Shown piece by piece: positions 15,822 through 22,811 of a DNA stretch of 29,506 nucleotides. The DNA lies in NCBI GenBank assembly GCA_900549705.1, contig URPI01000005.1:1-29506 (forward strand), written 5' to 3'. The notes under the pieces were generated by a model. It saw only the letters and a list, made by a program, of their open reading frames with translations. It was not told the DNA's origin and searched no databases. Every line of letters begins with the position of its first letter. The first letter of the stretch is position 1. The position numbers and the translations under genes were made by a program. This stretch comes from an uncultured Eubacteriales bacterium (GTDB taxonomy: Bacteria; Bacillota; Clostridia; Oscillospirales; Oscillospiraceae).

Positions 15822-15915
15822 ATTTTGAATATTTCAAGAAAAGAGTATAACAATTTTGTGAACGAAGAAGACGCTGCCATCAGAGGAAATGGTGGTGACA
15901 ACGCCATAAAGAGCG

Positions 15916-15951
15916 CAGCCCCGATTCTGGTTTCATTCAGAATCGGGGCTG
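15916..15951 (-). terminator. Terminator of the esterase-ATP-grasp operon
   Basis: A 14-bp perfect stem CAGCCCCGATTCTG/CAGAATCGGGGCTG (15916-15929 and 15938-15951) with loop 8 lies 19 bp beyond the ATP-grasp stop. On the minus strand a weak U-run (CTCTTTAT) follows. Confidence 0.8.
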
Positions 15952-15969
15952 TATCATTATGGTTATGGT

Positions 15970-17160
15970 TTAGTAAGTTGCTGCCATATCCTGGTAGAAC
16001 TGGTTCATTTCTTCCTCGGTGTCGAAATTGCACACATACATCTGGTTTGCCATGGCACCGGACAGCGCATCGGGAATCCGTCCCCACATTTTCAGCTTGT
16101 CCTTGTATTTCATGGTGATTTCGTAATCATCCAGCTTGTAGTGACGGCCGTCCCGGCGGCTGTAGAAGGCACAGTAATGGTGATTGCCGATGGGCTTGGT
16201 GTTGGTGTCGAAGCAAACCATATCCGCCCAAATTTTGTAGACATCCGTCTCCTGGCTGTAGTTGTACATCTCGGGGGTGTAGCCGCCGGCGGGACGCATA
16301 TTGACTTCCAGACCCAGAATGTCGCCCTTTTTGCCCAACCCCTCCTGGTCTTCGTTGAGGATGAAAAATTCCAGGTGGATGAACCGACTCTTGACCCCGA
16401 AGGCCTTGACGGTGCGCAGTCCGGCATCCCGGATACGCTCGGGCAAATCCTTGACCAGATAGTAGATGGAGTCGCCGCCCTCGTTCACAATGTCCATCAG
16501 GGACAGGGGGGTGACATTGCCGCTTTCAAACAGAGGAGCGCCTTTGGAGTCCACAATGGCATCGTAAGTCTGCACATAGCCATTGACATACTCCTCCATG
16601 ATGTACACCTCATCATCCTTGTTAGAAATGAACCAGCGCATATCATCGTCACTGCACAGCTTGAAGGTGTTGTTCGCACCCACGCCGTTGTCAGGCTTGA
16701 CCACCACCGGATAGCCCACATAGTGGGCAAACTCCAGGGCATCGTCCAATCCCTGCACCAGATGATAGCGGGCGGTGGGCAGACCGGCCTTGGCATAGTA
16801 TTCCTTCATGGCGGACTTGAACTTGATTTTCGCCATGTCCTGAATTTTGGGGCCGGTGGTGATGTTGAACTCAGTGCGCAGCTGGGCATCCCGCATCAGC
16901 CAATACTCGTTGTTGGATTCCAGCCAGTCAATCTTGCCGTACTTGTAGGTGAAGAAAGCCACTGCCTTGAATACCTCATCGTAGTTTTCCAGGCTGGAAA
17001 CCTTGTAGTATTCATCCAGGGAATCCTTCAGCTCCTGCATCAGGTCGTTATAGGGGCTGTCGCCGATGCCCAGCACCCGCATACCGTTGTTTTTCAGTTC
17101 CCGGCAGAAACGCCAGTAGGTCATGGGGAAATTCGGGGAAATAAATACAAAATTTTTCAT
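15970..17160 (-). CDS. ATP-grasp ligase of unknown substrate
   Basis: This 396-residue cytoplasmic protein should join a carboxylate to an amine (or a similar nucleophile) through an acylphosphate. It has a Rossmann-like pre-ATP-grasp domain (VFISPNFPM at 4-12), then the ATP-grasp fold: lysine K155 in PVVVKP, the flexible GVGANNT loop (159-165), MEEYV (189-193), E264 in IHLEFF, and the magnesium site E285/N287/R289 in LGLEVNMRPAGG. All catalytic landmarks are present. It lacks the extra domains of D-Ala ligase, carbamoyl phosphate synthase and purine enzymes. It is the last gene of a three-gene operon behind two esterase genes, 36 bp after the nearer. The ribosome site is weak (GTGAGAG). The substrate is unknown. 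Confidence 0.88.
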   Translation of the reverse strand: MKNFVFISPNFPMTYWRFCRELKNNGMRVLGIGDSPYNDLMQELKDSLDEYYKVSSLENYDEVFKAVAFFTYKYGKIDWLESNNEYWLMRDAQLRTEFNITTGPKIQDMAKIKFKSAMKEYYAKAGLPTARYHLVQGLDDALEFAHYVGYPVVVKPDNGVGANNTFKLCSDDDMRWFISNKDDEVYIMEEYVNGYVQTYDAIVDSKGAPLFESGNVTPLSLMDIVNEGGDSIYYLVKDLPERIRDAGLRTVKAFGVKSRFIHLEFFILNEDQEGLGKKGDILGLEVNMRPAGGYTPEMYNYSQETDVYKIWADMVCFDTNTKPIGNHHYCAFYSRRDGRHYKLDDYEITMKYKDKLKMWGRIPDALSGAMANQMYVCNFDTEEEMNQFYQDMAATY

Positions 17161-17196
17161 TATTCTCTCACTCTCTCGCAGAATGTAATTAACGCC

Positions 17197-17949
17197 TTAG
17201 CCCAGGAACCAGGGGAGGTATGTCTTGACCATCACAAACCACCAGGGCCAGTCGTGGTCAACGTCGTGCCCCCAGTATTCAAATCGGGTGTGGATGCCCT
17301 TCTGGGCGCACACGGTATCCAGCCTCCGGGTGCTTTCCAGCAGCACATCCTCCCAGGCACCCTGACCGCACACAATCAGGGATTTCTGGCTGTTGTACAT
17401 CTGCATCCAGGGGTGATCGGCGGGCATATTTGCCAAGTAGAGGGCGGGACAGTTGTTGTAAACCAAATCGTCGCAGTAATCCCCGAAGAACTCCTTGTTG
17501 TCATAGACACCGGAGATGGCAAAGCAGCTGTCAAACAGGTCGGGGCGGCGATAGTAGAGATTGGCGGCGTGCATCGCGCCCATGGAAGCGCCGAAGGTGA
17601 GGATGCCCTGGTCATAGCCCATGTGCTCACCGCTCAGGTGCTTGATGTAGGGCACCAGCTCCTCCACAATGTAGTGCATCCAGCGTTCGTGATTTTCAAT
17701 GCGCCAGCGGTTGTCCGCGCCCATTGCGCCCCAGGCTTCGTTGTCGATGCTGTCACAGGCGTAAACGGTGCAGCGCCCGTCCTCAATCCAGGGAGCCCAG
17801 TGGTCAATCATGCCGAAATTTTCAAAGTCAAAGAACCGCCCGCCTTGGCAGGGGATAAACAGCACCGGCTTTCCGGTATGACCGTAGACCTTGAATTCCA
17901 TGTCCCTGTTCAAAAAGCGGCTGTAGGATTTGTAGTAACGAATTTCCAT
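17197..17949 (-). CDS. Esterase-family alpha/beta hydrolase 1
   Basis: This 250-residue protein has the alpha/beta hydrolase fold of the esterase D/enterochelin-esterase type. The nucleophile elbow is GASMG with S122, and the candidate catalytic histidine is H232 in DHDWPWW near the C terminus. PVLFIPCQGG near residue 28 precedes a Phe-rich oxyanion region, and CDSIDNEAW lies near 70. No signal peptide is visible, so it acts in the cytoplasm. GAGAGGAA precedes the ATG at 17949. It lies between the second esterase (19 bp) and the ATP-grasp gene (36 bp), so the three are co-transcribed. Many Trp, Tyr and His residues line the likely pocket. The natural substrate is unknown. Confidence 0.85.
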   Translation of the reverse strand: MEIRYYKSYSRFLNRDMEFKVYGHTGKPVLFIPCQGGRFFDFENFGMIDHWAPWIEDGRCTVYACDSIDNEAWGAMGADNRWRIENHERWMHYIVEELVPYIKHLSGEHMGYDQGILTFGASMGAMHAANLYYRRPDLFDSCFAISGVYDNKEFFGDYCDDLVYNNCPALYLANMPADHPWMQMYNSQKSLIVCGQGAWEDVLLESTRRLDTVCAQKGIHTRFEYWGHDVDHDWPWWFVMVKTYLPWFLG

Positions 17950-17968
17950 ATTGTGTTCCTCTCATTCT

Positions 17969-18724
17969 TTACAGGCTCAGGCACTCCATAAAAATGGGGA
18001 CTTGCTTTTCCCAGGATGCTTCACAGTGGCTGCCGCCGGGGACAACCCGGAAGGTCAGATTCACCCGCTTGGTCAGCAGCAGCTGGGCGGTAGAAATCAG
18101 CGCCTCGGCGTTGCCGGGATGGTTGAGCATTTCCTTTTCACCATAGTCCATATAGATGCAGGTATCCGGACGGATGCGGGACCGTGCCACAATGTCCAGC
18201 ATTTTCCAGCTGGAAACCCAGAGACTGGGGCTGAGACAGGCAGCCCGCTGGAACACCTGGTTATAAACGGTTGCACCATACAGCGCCATCAATCCGCCCA
18301 TGGAAGAACCGGCAATGATGGTGTTGCATCGGTCGGGGAGGGTGCGGTACTGCTGGTCGATGAAGGGCTTCAGCTCTTTGACCAGCCAGTTCATGTATAC
18401 ATTTCCTTTGCCTCGGATTTTCCCCAGGGAGGGGGTTTCAAAGCTCATGGGGGAGTATTCAATGATGCGCTGGTTGCCATCGTGGTTGCATTCCACGGCT
18501 ACAATGATGAGCTCTTTTTTGCTTTCCTCCATGTATTTGTTCATGCCCCAGGATTTTCCGAAGGTAGCGTCCTCATCAAAAAAAACGTTGTGTCCGTCAA
18601 ACATATACATGACAGGATAGCGCTTCTCTGGCTCCCAGTCGTAGCTTTCCGGCAAATAAAGGTAGACGTTGCGGGGGGTGTCACCGGACAGCTGGGGGAT
18701 GGTGACGGGCCATTTTTGCACCAT
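17969..18724 (-). CDS. Esterase-family alpha/beta hydrolase 2
   Basis: This 251-residue protein belongs to the esterase D/IroE-like family: a strand pair RNVYLYLP, the YPVMYMFDGHNVF segment, nucleophile S141 in GSSMGG, acid candidate D193 in YMDYGEKE, and H233 in GGSHCEASW. No export signal is seen. It differs from the following esterase in sequence, so the two are old paralogues rather than a recent copy. It is the first gene of the operon, with a TTGACA/TATACT promoter 49-77 bp upstream and CAGGA before the ATG. Its relatives hydrolyse siderophore esters, acetylated sugars or S-formylglutathione, but none of these can be chosen here. Confidence 0.87.
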   Translation of the reverse strand: MVQKWPVTIPQLSGDTPRNVYLYLPESYDWEPEKRYPVMYMFDGHNVFFDEDATFGKSWGMNKYMEESKKELIIVAVECNHDGNQRIIEYSPMSFETPSLGKIRGKGNVYMNWLVKELKPFIDQQYRTLPDRCNTIIAGSSMGGLMALYGATVYNQVFQRAACLSPSLWVSSWKMLDIVARSRIRPDTCIYMDYGEKEMLNHPGNAEALISTAQLLLTKRVNLTFRVVPGGSHCEASWEKQVPIFMECLSL

Positions 18725-18772
18725 GGCTTGTTCCTGCTTTCCTTGTAAAAAATGATGGATTTTCTGAAAATA

Positions 18773-18801
18773 AGTATATCCAATGATTGGTCGGTTGTCA
18801 A
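18773..18801 (-). promoter_or_regulatory. Promoter of the esterase-esterase-ATP-grasp operon
   Basis: On the minus strand, -35 TTGACA (18796-18801), a 17-bp spacer and -10 TATACT (18773-18778) lie 49 bp before the first esterase ATG. No operator is obvious. Confidence 0.85.
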
Positions 18802-18827
18802 TAAAAAATCCAAAAAATGTTTATGCT

Positions 18828-18855
18828 AAAAAATCATCCGCCCGTGGCGGGCGGA
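18828..18855 (-). terminator. Terminator of the patatin gene
   Basis: On the minus strand, stem TCCGCCC/GGGCGGA (18849-18855 and 18837-18843) with a 5-base loop is followed by TGATTTTTT. The stem resembles the intergenic repeats at 906-5374 but has a different loop and flanks. It lies about 145 bp after the stop codon. Confidence 0.7.
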
Positions 18856-18998
18856 CAATTCGTGTGATGTGTACAAAATGAAATCCGTAAAACTGTGGGA
18901 ACTCACAGAAAAAGGTGTTGGAGTGAGAAATGTGCAATATACCTAAAAGAAAGAGGGAGAGCTTTCTACGTTCTGTGATTCGTTTCCATATCAGCCGC

Positions 18999-20033
18999 TT
19001 ATTCCAGCCCCAGATACGCCTTGATTTGGGGCAGCTGAATGGTTGCATCGCAGCGCCCCAGCAGATACAGCGCGCCCAAGCGCTCCATGTCGCCTTCCAG
19101 CGTGCTGATGCTGATGGAGCCGGAGGGACACAGCATGAACACACGCCCCTGCCGGTGCAGCTCGTCCAGCTCATCGCAGGCGGTGTTATACTGCTCTGCC
19201 TGGGAGTTCAGCCGCTGCACCAGGGCGGGGTAGCCGCGGTACAGCCGCTCGGAAAGCTCCATGAACCGCTTGCTCTCCGGGGGACGGCGGAAGGGCTGGG
19301 GACGGGTGCGGATGACCAGAACCTTTTCGTAGTTATTTTCCAGCGCCCAGCGGTAGGGAATCTTTGCGGCGCACCCACCGTCCAGGCAGGGAACACCATC
19401 CACCTCCACCATGTCAGCGGCAAAGGGCATGGAGGCGCTGGCGCGGACGGCTTTCAGGAAATCCGCGGTGACACCCCGCTCGCAGTAGATGCACTCGCCG
19501 GTGTTGCAGTTGGTCACCGTGACCAGGAAACGGCGCTTGGGATCTTCAAACCGCTTCCGGTTGAAGGGAAACTCCTCCTCAATGTCGTTGAGCAGGAAGT
19601 CGAAGCCCACCACGCCCCGGTTGCGTGCCAGACTGACGGCACCGATGTATCGCTTGTCGTGGCGGTAGCCCAGATTGATTTTTGCGGCGCGGCCAATCTC
19701 GCCGGCCACATAGTTGTAGCCGTTCAGCGCACCGGCAGAGGTGCCAATGGTGGTTTGCAGGTTGATGCCGTTTTCCATCAGCACATCCAGCACACCGGAG
19801 GTATAGCAGCCCCGGAAGGAGCCGCCCTCCAATACAAGACAGCCGGGCACAACGGTATCCGGTGCTTCCTTGAGCTGAATGCTGTCATAGCCGGACCAGG
19901 TTTTCTTCTTTTTGTCATCCATCTGTGCCACGGCTTCGTCAATGAGCTTGTCCGTTTCAGATTTCAGCCCGCTGATAACGGCCTGACCGCTCCGCACCAC
20001 GGTTTCGGTCAATTTTCCAATTTCTTCCTTCAT
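18999..20033 (-). CDS. Patatin-like phospholipase (RssA/YjjU type)
   Basis: This 344-residue protein should be a serine acyl hydrolase acting on membrane lipids with a Ser-Asp dyad. The oxyanion loop is GGSFRGCYTSG (near residue 82), the nucleophile elbow is GTSAG (near 118) and the aspartate lies in DGGCAAKIP (near 216). The C-terminal part (270-344) is mostly helical. An extra N-terminal helical region of about 70 residues precedes the fold. AAGGAGT eight bases upstream supports the ATG at 20033, and a promoter lies at 20069-20097. It stands alone, divergent from the GNAT-YoaP gene. The lipid substrate is not known. Confidence 0.9.
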   Translation of the reverse strand: MKEEIGKLTETVVRSGQAVISGLKSETDKLIDEAVAQMDDKKKKTWSGYDSIQLKEAPDTVVPGCLVLEGGSFRGCYTSGVLDVLMENGINLQTTIGTSAGALNGYNYVAGEIGRAAKINLGYRHDKRYIGAVSLARNRGVVGFDFLLNDIEEEFPFNRKRFEDPKRRFLVTVTNCNTGECIYCERGVTADFLKAVRASASMPFAADMVEVDGVPCLDGGCAAKIPYRWALENNYEKVLVIRTRPQPFRRPPESKRFMELSERLYRGYPALVQRLNSQAEQYNTACDELDELHRQGRVFMLCPSGSISISTLEGDMERLGALYLLGRCDATIQLPQIKAYLGLE

Positions 20034-20068
20034 AGGGGAGTACTCCTTTCTTACTTTCGGTAGGGTCT

Positions 20069-20097
20069 ATTATACGAAAAGAAAGCAGAGAAATCAA
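20069..20097 (-). promoter_or_regulatory. Promoter of the patatin gene
   Basis: On the minus strand, -35 TTGATT (20092-20097) and -10 TATAAT (20069-20074) are separated by 17 bp. Confidence 0.8.
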
Positions 20098-20175
20098 ATG
20101 AAAATTATGTGACAGTGTGAGGTGATGCATGATCTGTAACTTACCTGCGATTTTTGCGGCTTACCCGCGCAACGA

Positions 20176-20204
20176 TTGATATTCCGGTCACGGTATGCTA
20201 TAGT
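20176..20204 (+). promoter_or_regulatory. Promoter of the GNAT-YoaP gene
   Basis: -35 TTGATA (20176-20181), a 17-bp spacer and -10 TATAGT (20199-20204), 43 bp before the ATG at 20248. Confidence 0.75.
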
Positions 20205-20247
20205 ACTGGTGCAGAGCTGCGGAAAAACAGAACAGAGAGGTATCGCA

Positions 20248-21000
20248 ATGGAATATATCCGGGTAACAGAAGAAAATATTGAGAAGGAGCATATCTGCTG
20301 CGCTATTTCCAGTAACAGGGATGTGCAGGTTGTTTCCAAAAAGGCGTGGCTGACAGAGCGGTTCCGGGACGGCCTGGTATTCCTGAAAAGTGCCGAGCGG
20401 GGGAAATGCTTCATTGAGTACATTCCGGCGGAAATGGCCTGGGTTCCCATTTGGGCGGAAGGGTATATGTACATCGACTGCCTGTGGGTGGCAGGCTCTA
20501 TGAAGGGGCACGGGTATTCATCCGACCTGCTGGATGCCTGCATTGAGGACAGCAAGCGCAAGGGAAAACGGGGACTGTGCATCTTGGCGGCGGCGAAAAA
20601 GAAGCCGTTTCTGGCCGACCCCAAATTCCTGGAGCACAAGGGATTCCGGCGCTGTGACGAAGCGGAAAATGGAATCGGGCTGTGGCATCTGGCCTTTGCG
20701 GAGGGTGGGGAGCTGCCCAGATTCCGGGAGTGTGCAAAGCACCCCCATATTGAAGAAAAGGGCTGCGTCCTGTATTATACCAGTCAGTGCCCCTTCAATG
20801 CCAAATATGTTCCCATCCTGGAAGAAACCGCCCGGGAAAAGGCCATCTCGTTTCGGGCAATCCACTTGCAGAGCCGGGAGGAGGCGCAAAATGCCCCCAC
20901 CCCCGTCACCACTTATGCAGTGTTTCTGGATGGGGAGTACCTCACAAACGAGCAAATGAACGAAAGCCGCTTTTTAAAGCTGGCGGGAAAGGCGCTATAA
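20248..21000 (+). CDS. GNAT acetyltransferase fused to a YoaP thioredoxin-like domain
   Basis: This 250-residue cytoplasmic protein has a GNAT fold (about 1-150; acetyl-CoA loop around VAGSMKGHGYSSDLL, residues 81-95) followed by a C-terminal YoaP-type domain (about 180-250) that opens with YYTSQCPFNAKYVP. The two-domain order is that of Bacillus YoaP. The second domain resembles a thioredoxin fold but has a single Cys (SQCPFN) rather than CxxC. The ATG at 20248 is chosen because it starts the family's conserved N terminus and has AGAGAGG upstream; the longer frame begins inside the promoter. The acceptor substrate is unknown. Confidence 0.85.
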   Translation: MEYIRVTEENIEKEHICCAISSNRDVQVVSKKAWLTERFRDGLVFLKSAERGKCFIEYIPAEMAWVPIWAEGYMYIDCLWVAGSMKGHGYSSDLLDACIEDSKRKGKRGLCILAAAKKKPFLADPKFLEHKGFRRCDEAENGIGLWHLAFAEGGELPRFRECAKHPHIEEKGCVLYYTSQCPFNAKYVPILEETAREKAISFRAIHLQSREEAQNAPTPVTTYAVFLDGEYLTNEQMNESRFLKLAGKAL

Positions 21001-21029
21001 AAAAGTCCTGGTATCTAAACACCAGGACT
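20999..21029 (-). terminator. Minus-strand terminator abutting the GNAT-YoaP stop codon
   Basis: A 9-bp perfect stem AGTCCTGGT/ACCAGGACT (21004-21012 and 21021-21029) is followed on the minus strand by TTTTTT at 20999-21004. It points at transcription coming from the tRNA side. It lies just after the plus-strand stop, where it may also help end that gene. Confidence 0.65.
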
Positions 21030-21071
21030 GTACGATGCAGGACGGGTTCAAGCCCTGCTTCCCATATTCAA

Positions 21072-21132
21072 TTCAAAAAACGGGTCGTTCCGTAAAGAAC
21101 AACCCGTTTTTTGGTACGCCAGAAGGGACTCG
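21072..21132. repeat. 61-bp direct repeat, copy 1 (tRNA-Arg 3' end plus terminator)
   Basis: It begins TTCAAAAAACGGGTC and ends GGTACGCCAGAAGGGACTCG. It matches 24761-24821 along its whole length apart from changes in the terminator loop. Confidence 0.8.
21075..21112 (-). terminator. Terminator of tRNA-Arg copy 1
   Basis: On the minus strand, stem AAAAAACGGGT/ACCCGTTTTTT with an inner GTTC/GAAC extension lies directly against the CCA end of the tRNA and finishes in a T6 run. Confidence 0.85.
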
Positions 21133-21188
21133 AACCCCCGACCTACTGATTCGTAGTCAGTCACTCTATCCAACTGAGCTACTGACGC
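21112..21188 (-). tRNA. tRNA-Arg(ACG), copy 1
   Basis: 77 nt with an encoded CCA. Acceptor GCGTCAG pairs with CTGGCGT, with G-U at the end and one internal G-U. The anticodon stem is ACTGA/TCAGT with loop CTACGAA, giving anticodon ACG (deaminated to ICG in bacteria). The T-arm reads GGGGGTTCGAGTCCC. Confidence 0.95.
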
Positions 21189-21216
21189 ATAAGCATTCAT
21201 CGCTGAATGCTGGGAT

Positions 21217-21245
21217 ATTATAACACACCCTTTTGGAAAATGCAA
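21217..21245 (-). promoter_or_regulatory. Promoter of tRNA-Arg copy 1
   Basis: On the minus strand, -35 TTGCAT (21240-21245), a 17-bp spacer and -10 TATAAT (21217-21222). The same -35 and spacing occur before copy 2. Confidence 0.8.
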
Positions 21246-21274
21246 GCATAAAATTTCAAAAATTGCAAAAAACC

Positions 21275-21814
21275 TTATGCCCGCTGCTGTGACAGCGCCC
21301 GAAGCTGCTGAAAATAGGCATCCTGGGTGATGGTATAGTGCAGCAGGCCGTCGCCCAGGCTGGACTGAGTGAAGCCGCAGGCTGTTACGGAGCGAACGGA
21401 ACGTCGGTTTCTCGGCATGATTTTTGCCACCAATGTTTGGATATCCAGGGTCAAAAAGGCTTCCGACAGGGCGGCGCGAATGGCACCCTCGCCAAGACCG
21501 CGCCCCCACAGCGCTTCCTCGCCAATTACATAAACAATTTCGTAAGCGCCTGGTTCCCGCAGGGGACTGAGGCGGACAAAGCCTACGCTGCTCTCGTGCT
21601 CCGGGCAGACCATGAAAAAGTGCCCGACGCGGCGAAAATGATAGCCGAGCATGGGTTCCGGGACGGAGTCGGACAGCTGCCGCAGGAAATACACAATGTC
21701 TGCGTCCTCGTTTAAAAAACGGGTCACATTGGGATTTTCCATCCATCGAATCATGCGGTCAACGTCCCGCAGGGTGATATCAGCACGCAAAAAAACAGAA
21801 GCGGCTTTCTTCAT
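21275..21814 (-). CDS. GNAT-family N-acetyltransferase (RimJ/RimL-like)
   Basis: This 179-residue cytoplasmic acetyltransferase has the acetyl-CoA phosphate-binding loop around IGEEALWGRGLGEGAIR (about 97-113) and the typical C-terminal phrase IMPRNRRSVRSVTACGF, in which an Asn or Arg of the helix and a Phe of the last strand are conserved in RimJ/L relatives. GAGGT lies seven bases before ATG 21814. It follows tRNA-Arg copy 1 and lies within the stretch bounded by the tRNA-Arg repeats. The acceptor may be a protein N terminus or a small amine; the sequence does not decide. Confidence 0.8.
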   Translation of the reverse strand: MKKAASVFLRADITLRDVDRMIRWMENPNVTRFLNEDADIVYFLRQLSDSVPEPMLGYHFRRVGHFFMVCPEHESSVGFVRLSPLREPGAYEIVYVIGEEALWGRGLGEGAIRAALSEAFLTLDIQTLVAKIMPRNRRSVRSVTACGFTQSSLGDGLLHYTITQDAYFQQLRALSQQRA

Positions 21815-21974
21815 ATCGCATACCTCACAGCAGAAATACTTAAAAGCCCTTCTATGCGTTACCGCATCGACGGTTCTTTTATATGAAATTATATTTATAG
21901 TACCACAAAAAGCGGAAAAGTCAAACTTTTTAAAAACAAAAAATGAGATAATTTCCGACTTTTTCGACTTTTAT

Positions 21975-22009
21975 AAAAAATATCCCGGCAGGGAACGCCC
22001 CGCCGGGAT
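21975..22009 (-). terminator. Terminator of the NUDIX gene
   Basis: On the minus strand, stem ATCCCGGC/GCCGGGAT (22002-22009 and 21982-21989) with a 12-base GC-rich loop is followed by ATTTTTTAT, starting 22 bp after the stop. Confidence 0.85.
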
Positions 22010-22030
22010 GATATTCCACAAATACCGATG

Positions 22031-22471
22031 TTACAGCAAAACCCAGCCGTCCTTCGCGTCATCCCAGAACATTTCGCTGAGTGTCTCATCGTCGCAGATG
22101 CGCAGGACATCCTTCATGTTCCAGATAACATCCATTTCCGCAAATTCCGCCCTTGTGACCCAAAAGACCCGGCCTTCCTCGGAGGATTTCAGCGTCCCGG
22201 TGAAGTCCGTGGCGCAGTAGAGCGCCACCAGGAAGCGGCTGCCGTCCGCGCTCATCCAGTCCTTGATGCCCCGAAGCCTGGGGCTTGCGATGGTCAAGCC
22301 GGTTTCCTCCTGCATTTCCCGAATGACCGCTGCCTCCATGGATTCGCCCGGCTCCACATGTCCGCCGGGGAAGCAGATGCCGTGACCAATCTTGTTTTCC
22401 ACCAGAATCCGGTCGCTGTCACATATCACGCAGATGTTTGTCAGTTCAACAGGGGAAGTGCGTGCATTCAT
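22031..22471 (-). CDS. NUDIX hydrolase
   Basis: This 146-residue enzyme should hydrolyse a nucleoside diphosphate linked to another group, using Mg2+. The full Nudix box is present: G37, E43, R51, E52, E55, E56 and G58 in the GX5EX7REXXEEXG pattern. The protein resembles MutT-like 8-oxo-dGTPase and ADP-ribose hydrolases alike, so the substrate is open. A promoter is visible at 22527-22555 and a terminator after it, so it is monocistronic. GGAACATCCCC precedes the ATG at 22471. Confidence 0.87.
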   Translation of the reverse strand: MNARTSPVELTNICVICDSDRILVENKIGHGICFPGGHVEPGESMEAAVIREMQEETGLTIASPRLRGIKDWMSADGSRFLVALYCATDFTGTLKSSEEGRVFWVTRAEFAEMDVIWNMKDVLRICDDETLSEMFWDDAKDGWVLL

Positions 22472-22526
22472 GGGGATGTTCCTTTCTTTTTGTACGGATG
22501 AATCAAATTTTTTACCTTATACCATG

Positions 22527-22555
22527 AGTATATCTTATTTTGCGTATAAAGTAAA
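22527..22555 (-). promoter_or_regulatory. Promoter of the NUDIX gene
   Basis: On the minus strand, -35 TTTACT (22550-22555), a 17-bp spacer and -10 TATACT (22527-22532), about 56 bp before the ATG. Confidence 0.65.
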
Positions 22556-22639
22556 CACTGATATGGCAAATTCCGGATGCTTTATGGGCATTAAAAAATT
22601 TAAGTGTCCGCACGGATATGCGAATGCGCAATTTCATAC

Positions 22640-22795
22640 CAAACTCTCATTAAAATATCCACAAAGATATTTTAATTGCCCGCAGGGCAAAGAGTTTGCA
22701 TGAGACGTGTTTTGCGATTTCTTTCCTTAAAATCGCAAAACTGGCAGCGCTGCAAAGCGATGCCTCCCTGATTAAAATCGCTATTTTAATCAGGG
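22640..22795. repeat. Array of tightly packed inverted repeats (possible structured RNA or palindromic mobile element)
   Basis: Within 156 bases are a three-way junction and three more stems. The junction has outer stem CAAACTCT/AGAGTTTG (22640-22647, 22691-22698) enclosing stem ATTAAAATATC/GATATTTTAAT (22649-22659, 22666-22676) and stem TTGCCC/GGGCAA (22676-22681, 22685-22690). Next come TTTGCGATTT/AAATCGCAAA (22711-22720, 22730-22739), GGCA/TGCC with inner CGC/GCG (22743-22764), and a 13-bp stem CCCTGATTAAAAT/ATTTTAATCAGGG (22766-22778, 22783-22795). No open frame crosses it credibly. Confidence 0.75.
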
Positions 22796-22811
22796 AATAG
22801 TATCAGAACAT

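Larger units (their letters stand above)
22472..22811. other. 340-bp intergenic region: NUDIX promoter and a multi-hairpin array
   Basis: No gene is seen. Its left part holds the NUDIX promoter, and its right part is nearly all stem-loop sequence, listed separately. A short frame at 22392-22703 overlaps nudix codons antisense and is not credible. Confidence 0.6.

Noticed and set aside
15825..16118. 97-codon plus-strand frame over the zinc promoter region
   Set aside because: It starts inside the Fur-type box and runs through the operon terminator into the antisense of the ATP-grasp gene.
16141..17991. 616-codon plus-strand open frame opposite the ATP-grasp and esterase genes
   Set aside because: It is antisense to two genes with intact catalytic motifs, has no ribosome site, and its composition (Val/Gly/His-rich) is what mirrored codons of GC-biased genes give.
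18930..20063. 377-codon plus-strand frame across the patatin gene
   Set aside because: It is antisense to a gene with all patatin motifs, and no start signal precedes it.
21030..21060. Third tRNA remnant on the plus strand around GGGTTCAAGCCC
   Set aside because: Only the T-loop resembles a tRNA; neither an acceptor nor an anticodon arm can be paired, and the motif is partly a simple palindrome.
21035..21223. Short plus-strand frame containing GTRTPDLLIRSQ
   Set aside because: This peptide is the well-known false translation of the strand opposite a tRNA gene. The same holds for 24800-24997 (RRDSNPRPTDS) and 28600-28881 (GIRTRGLM).
22640..22795. CRISPR array
   Set aside because: The stems differ in sequence and size; there is no regular direct repeat with unique spacers.
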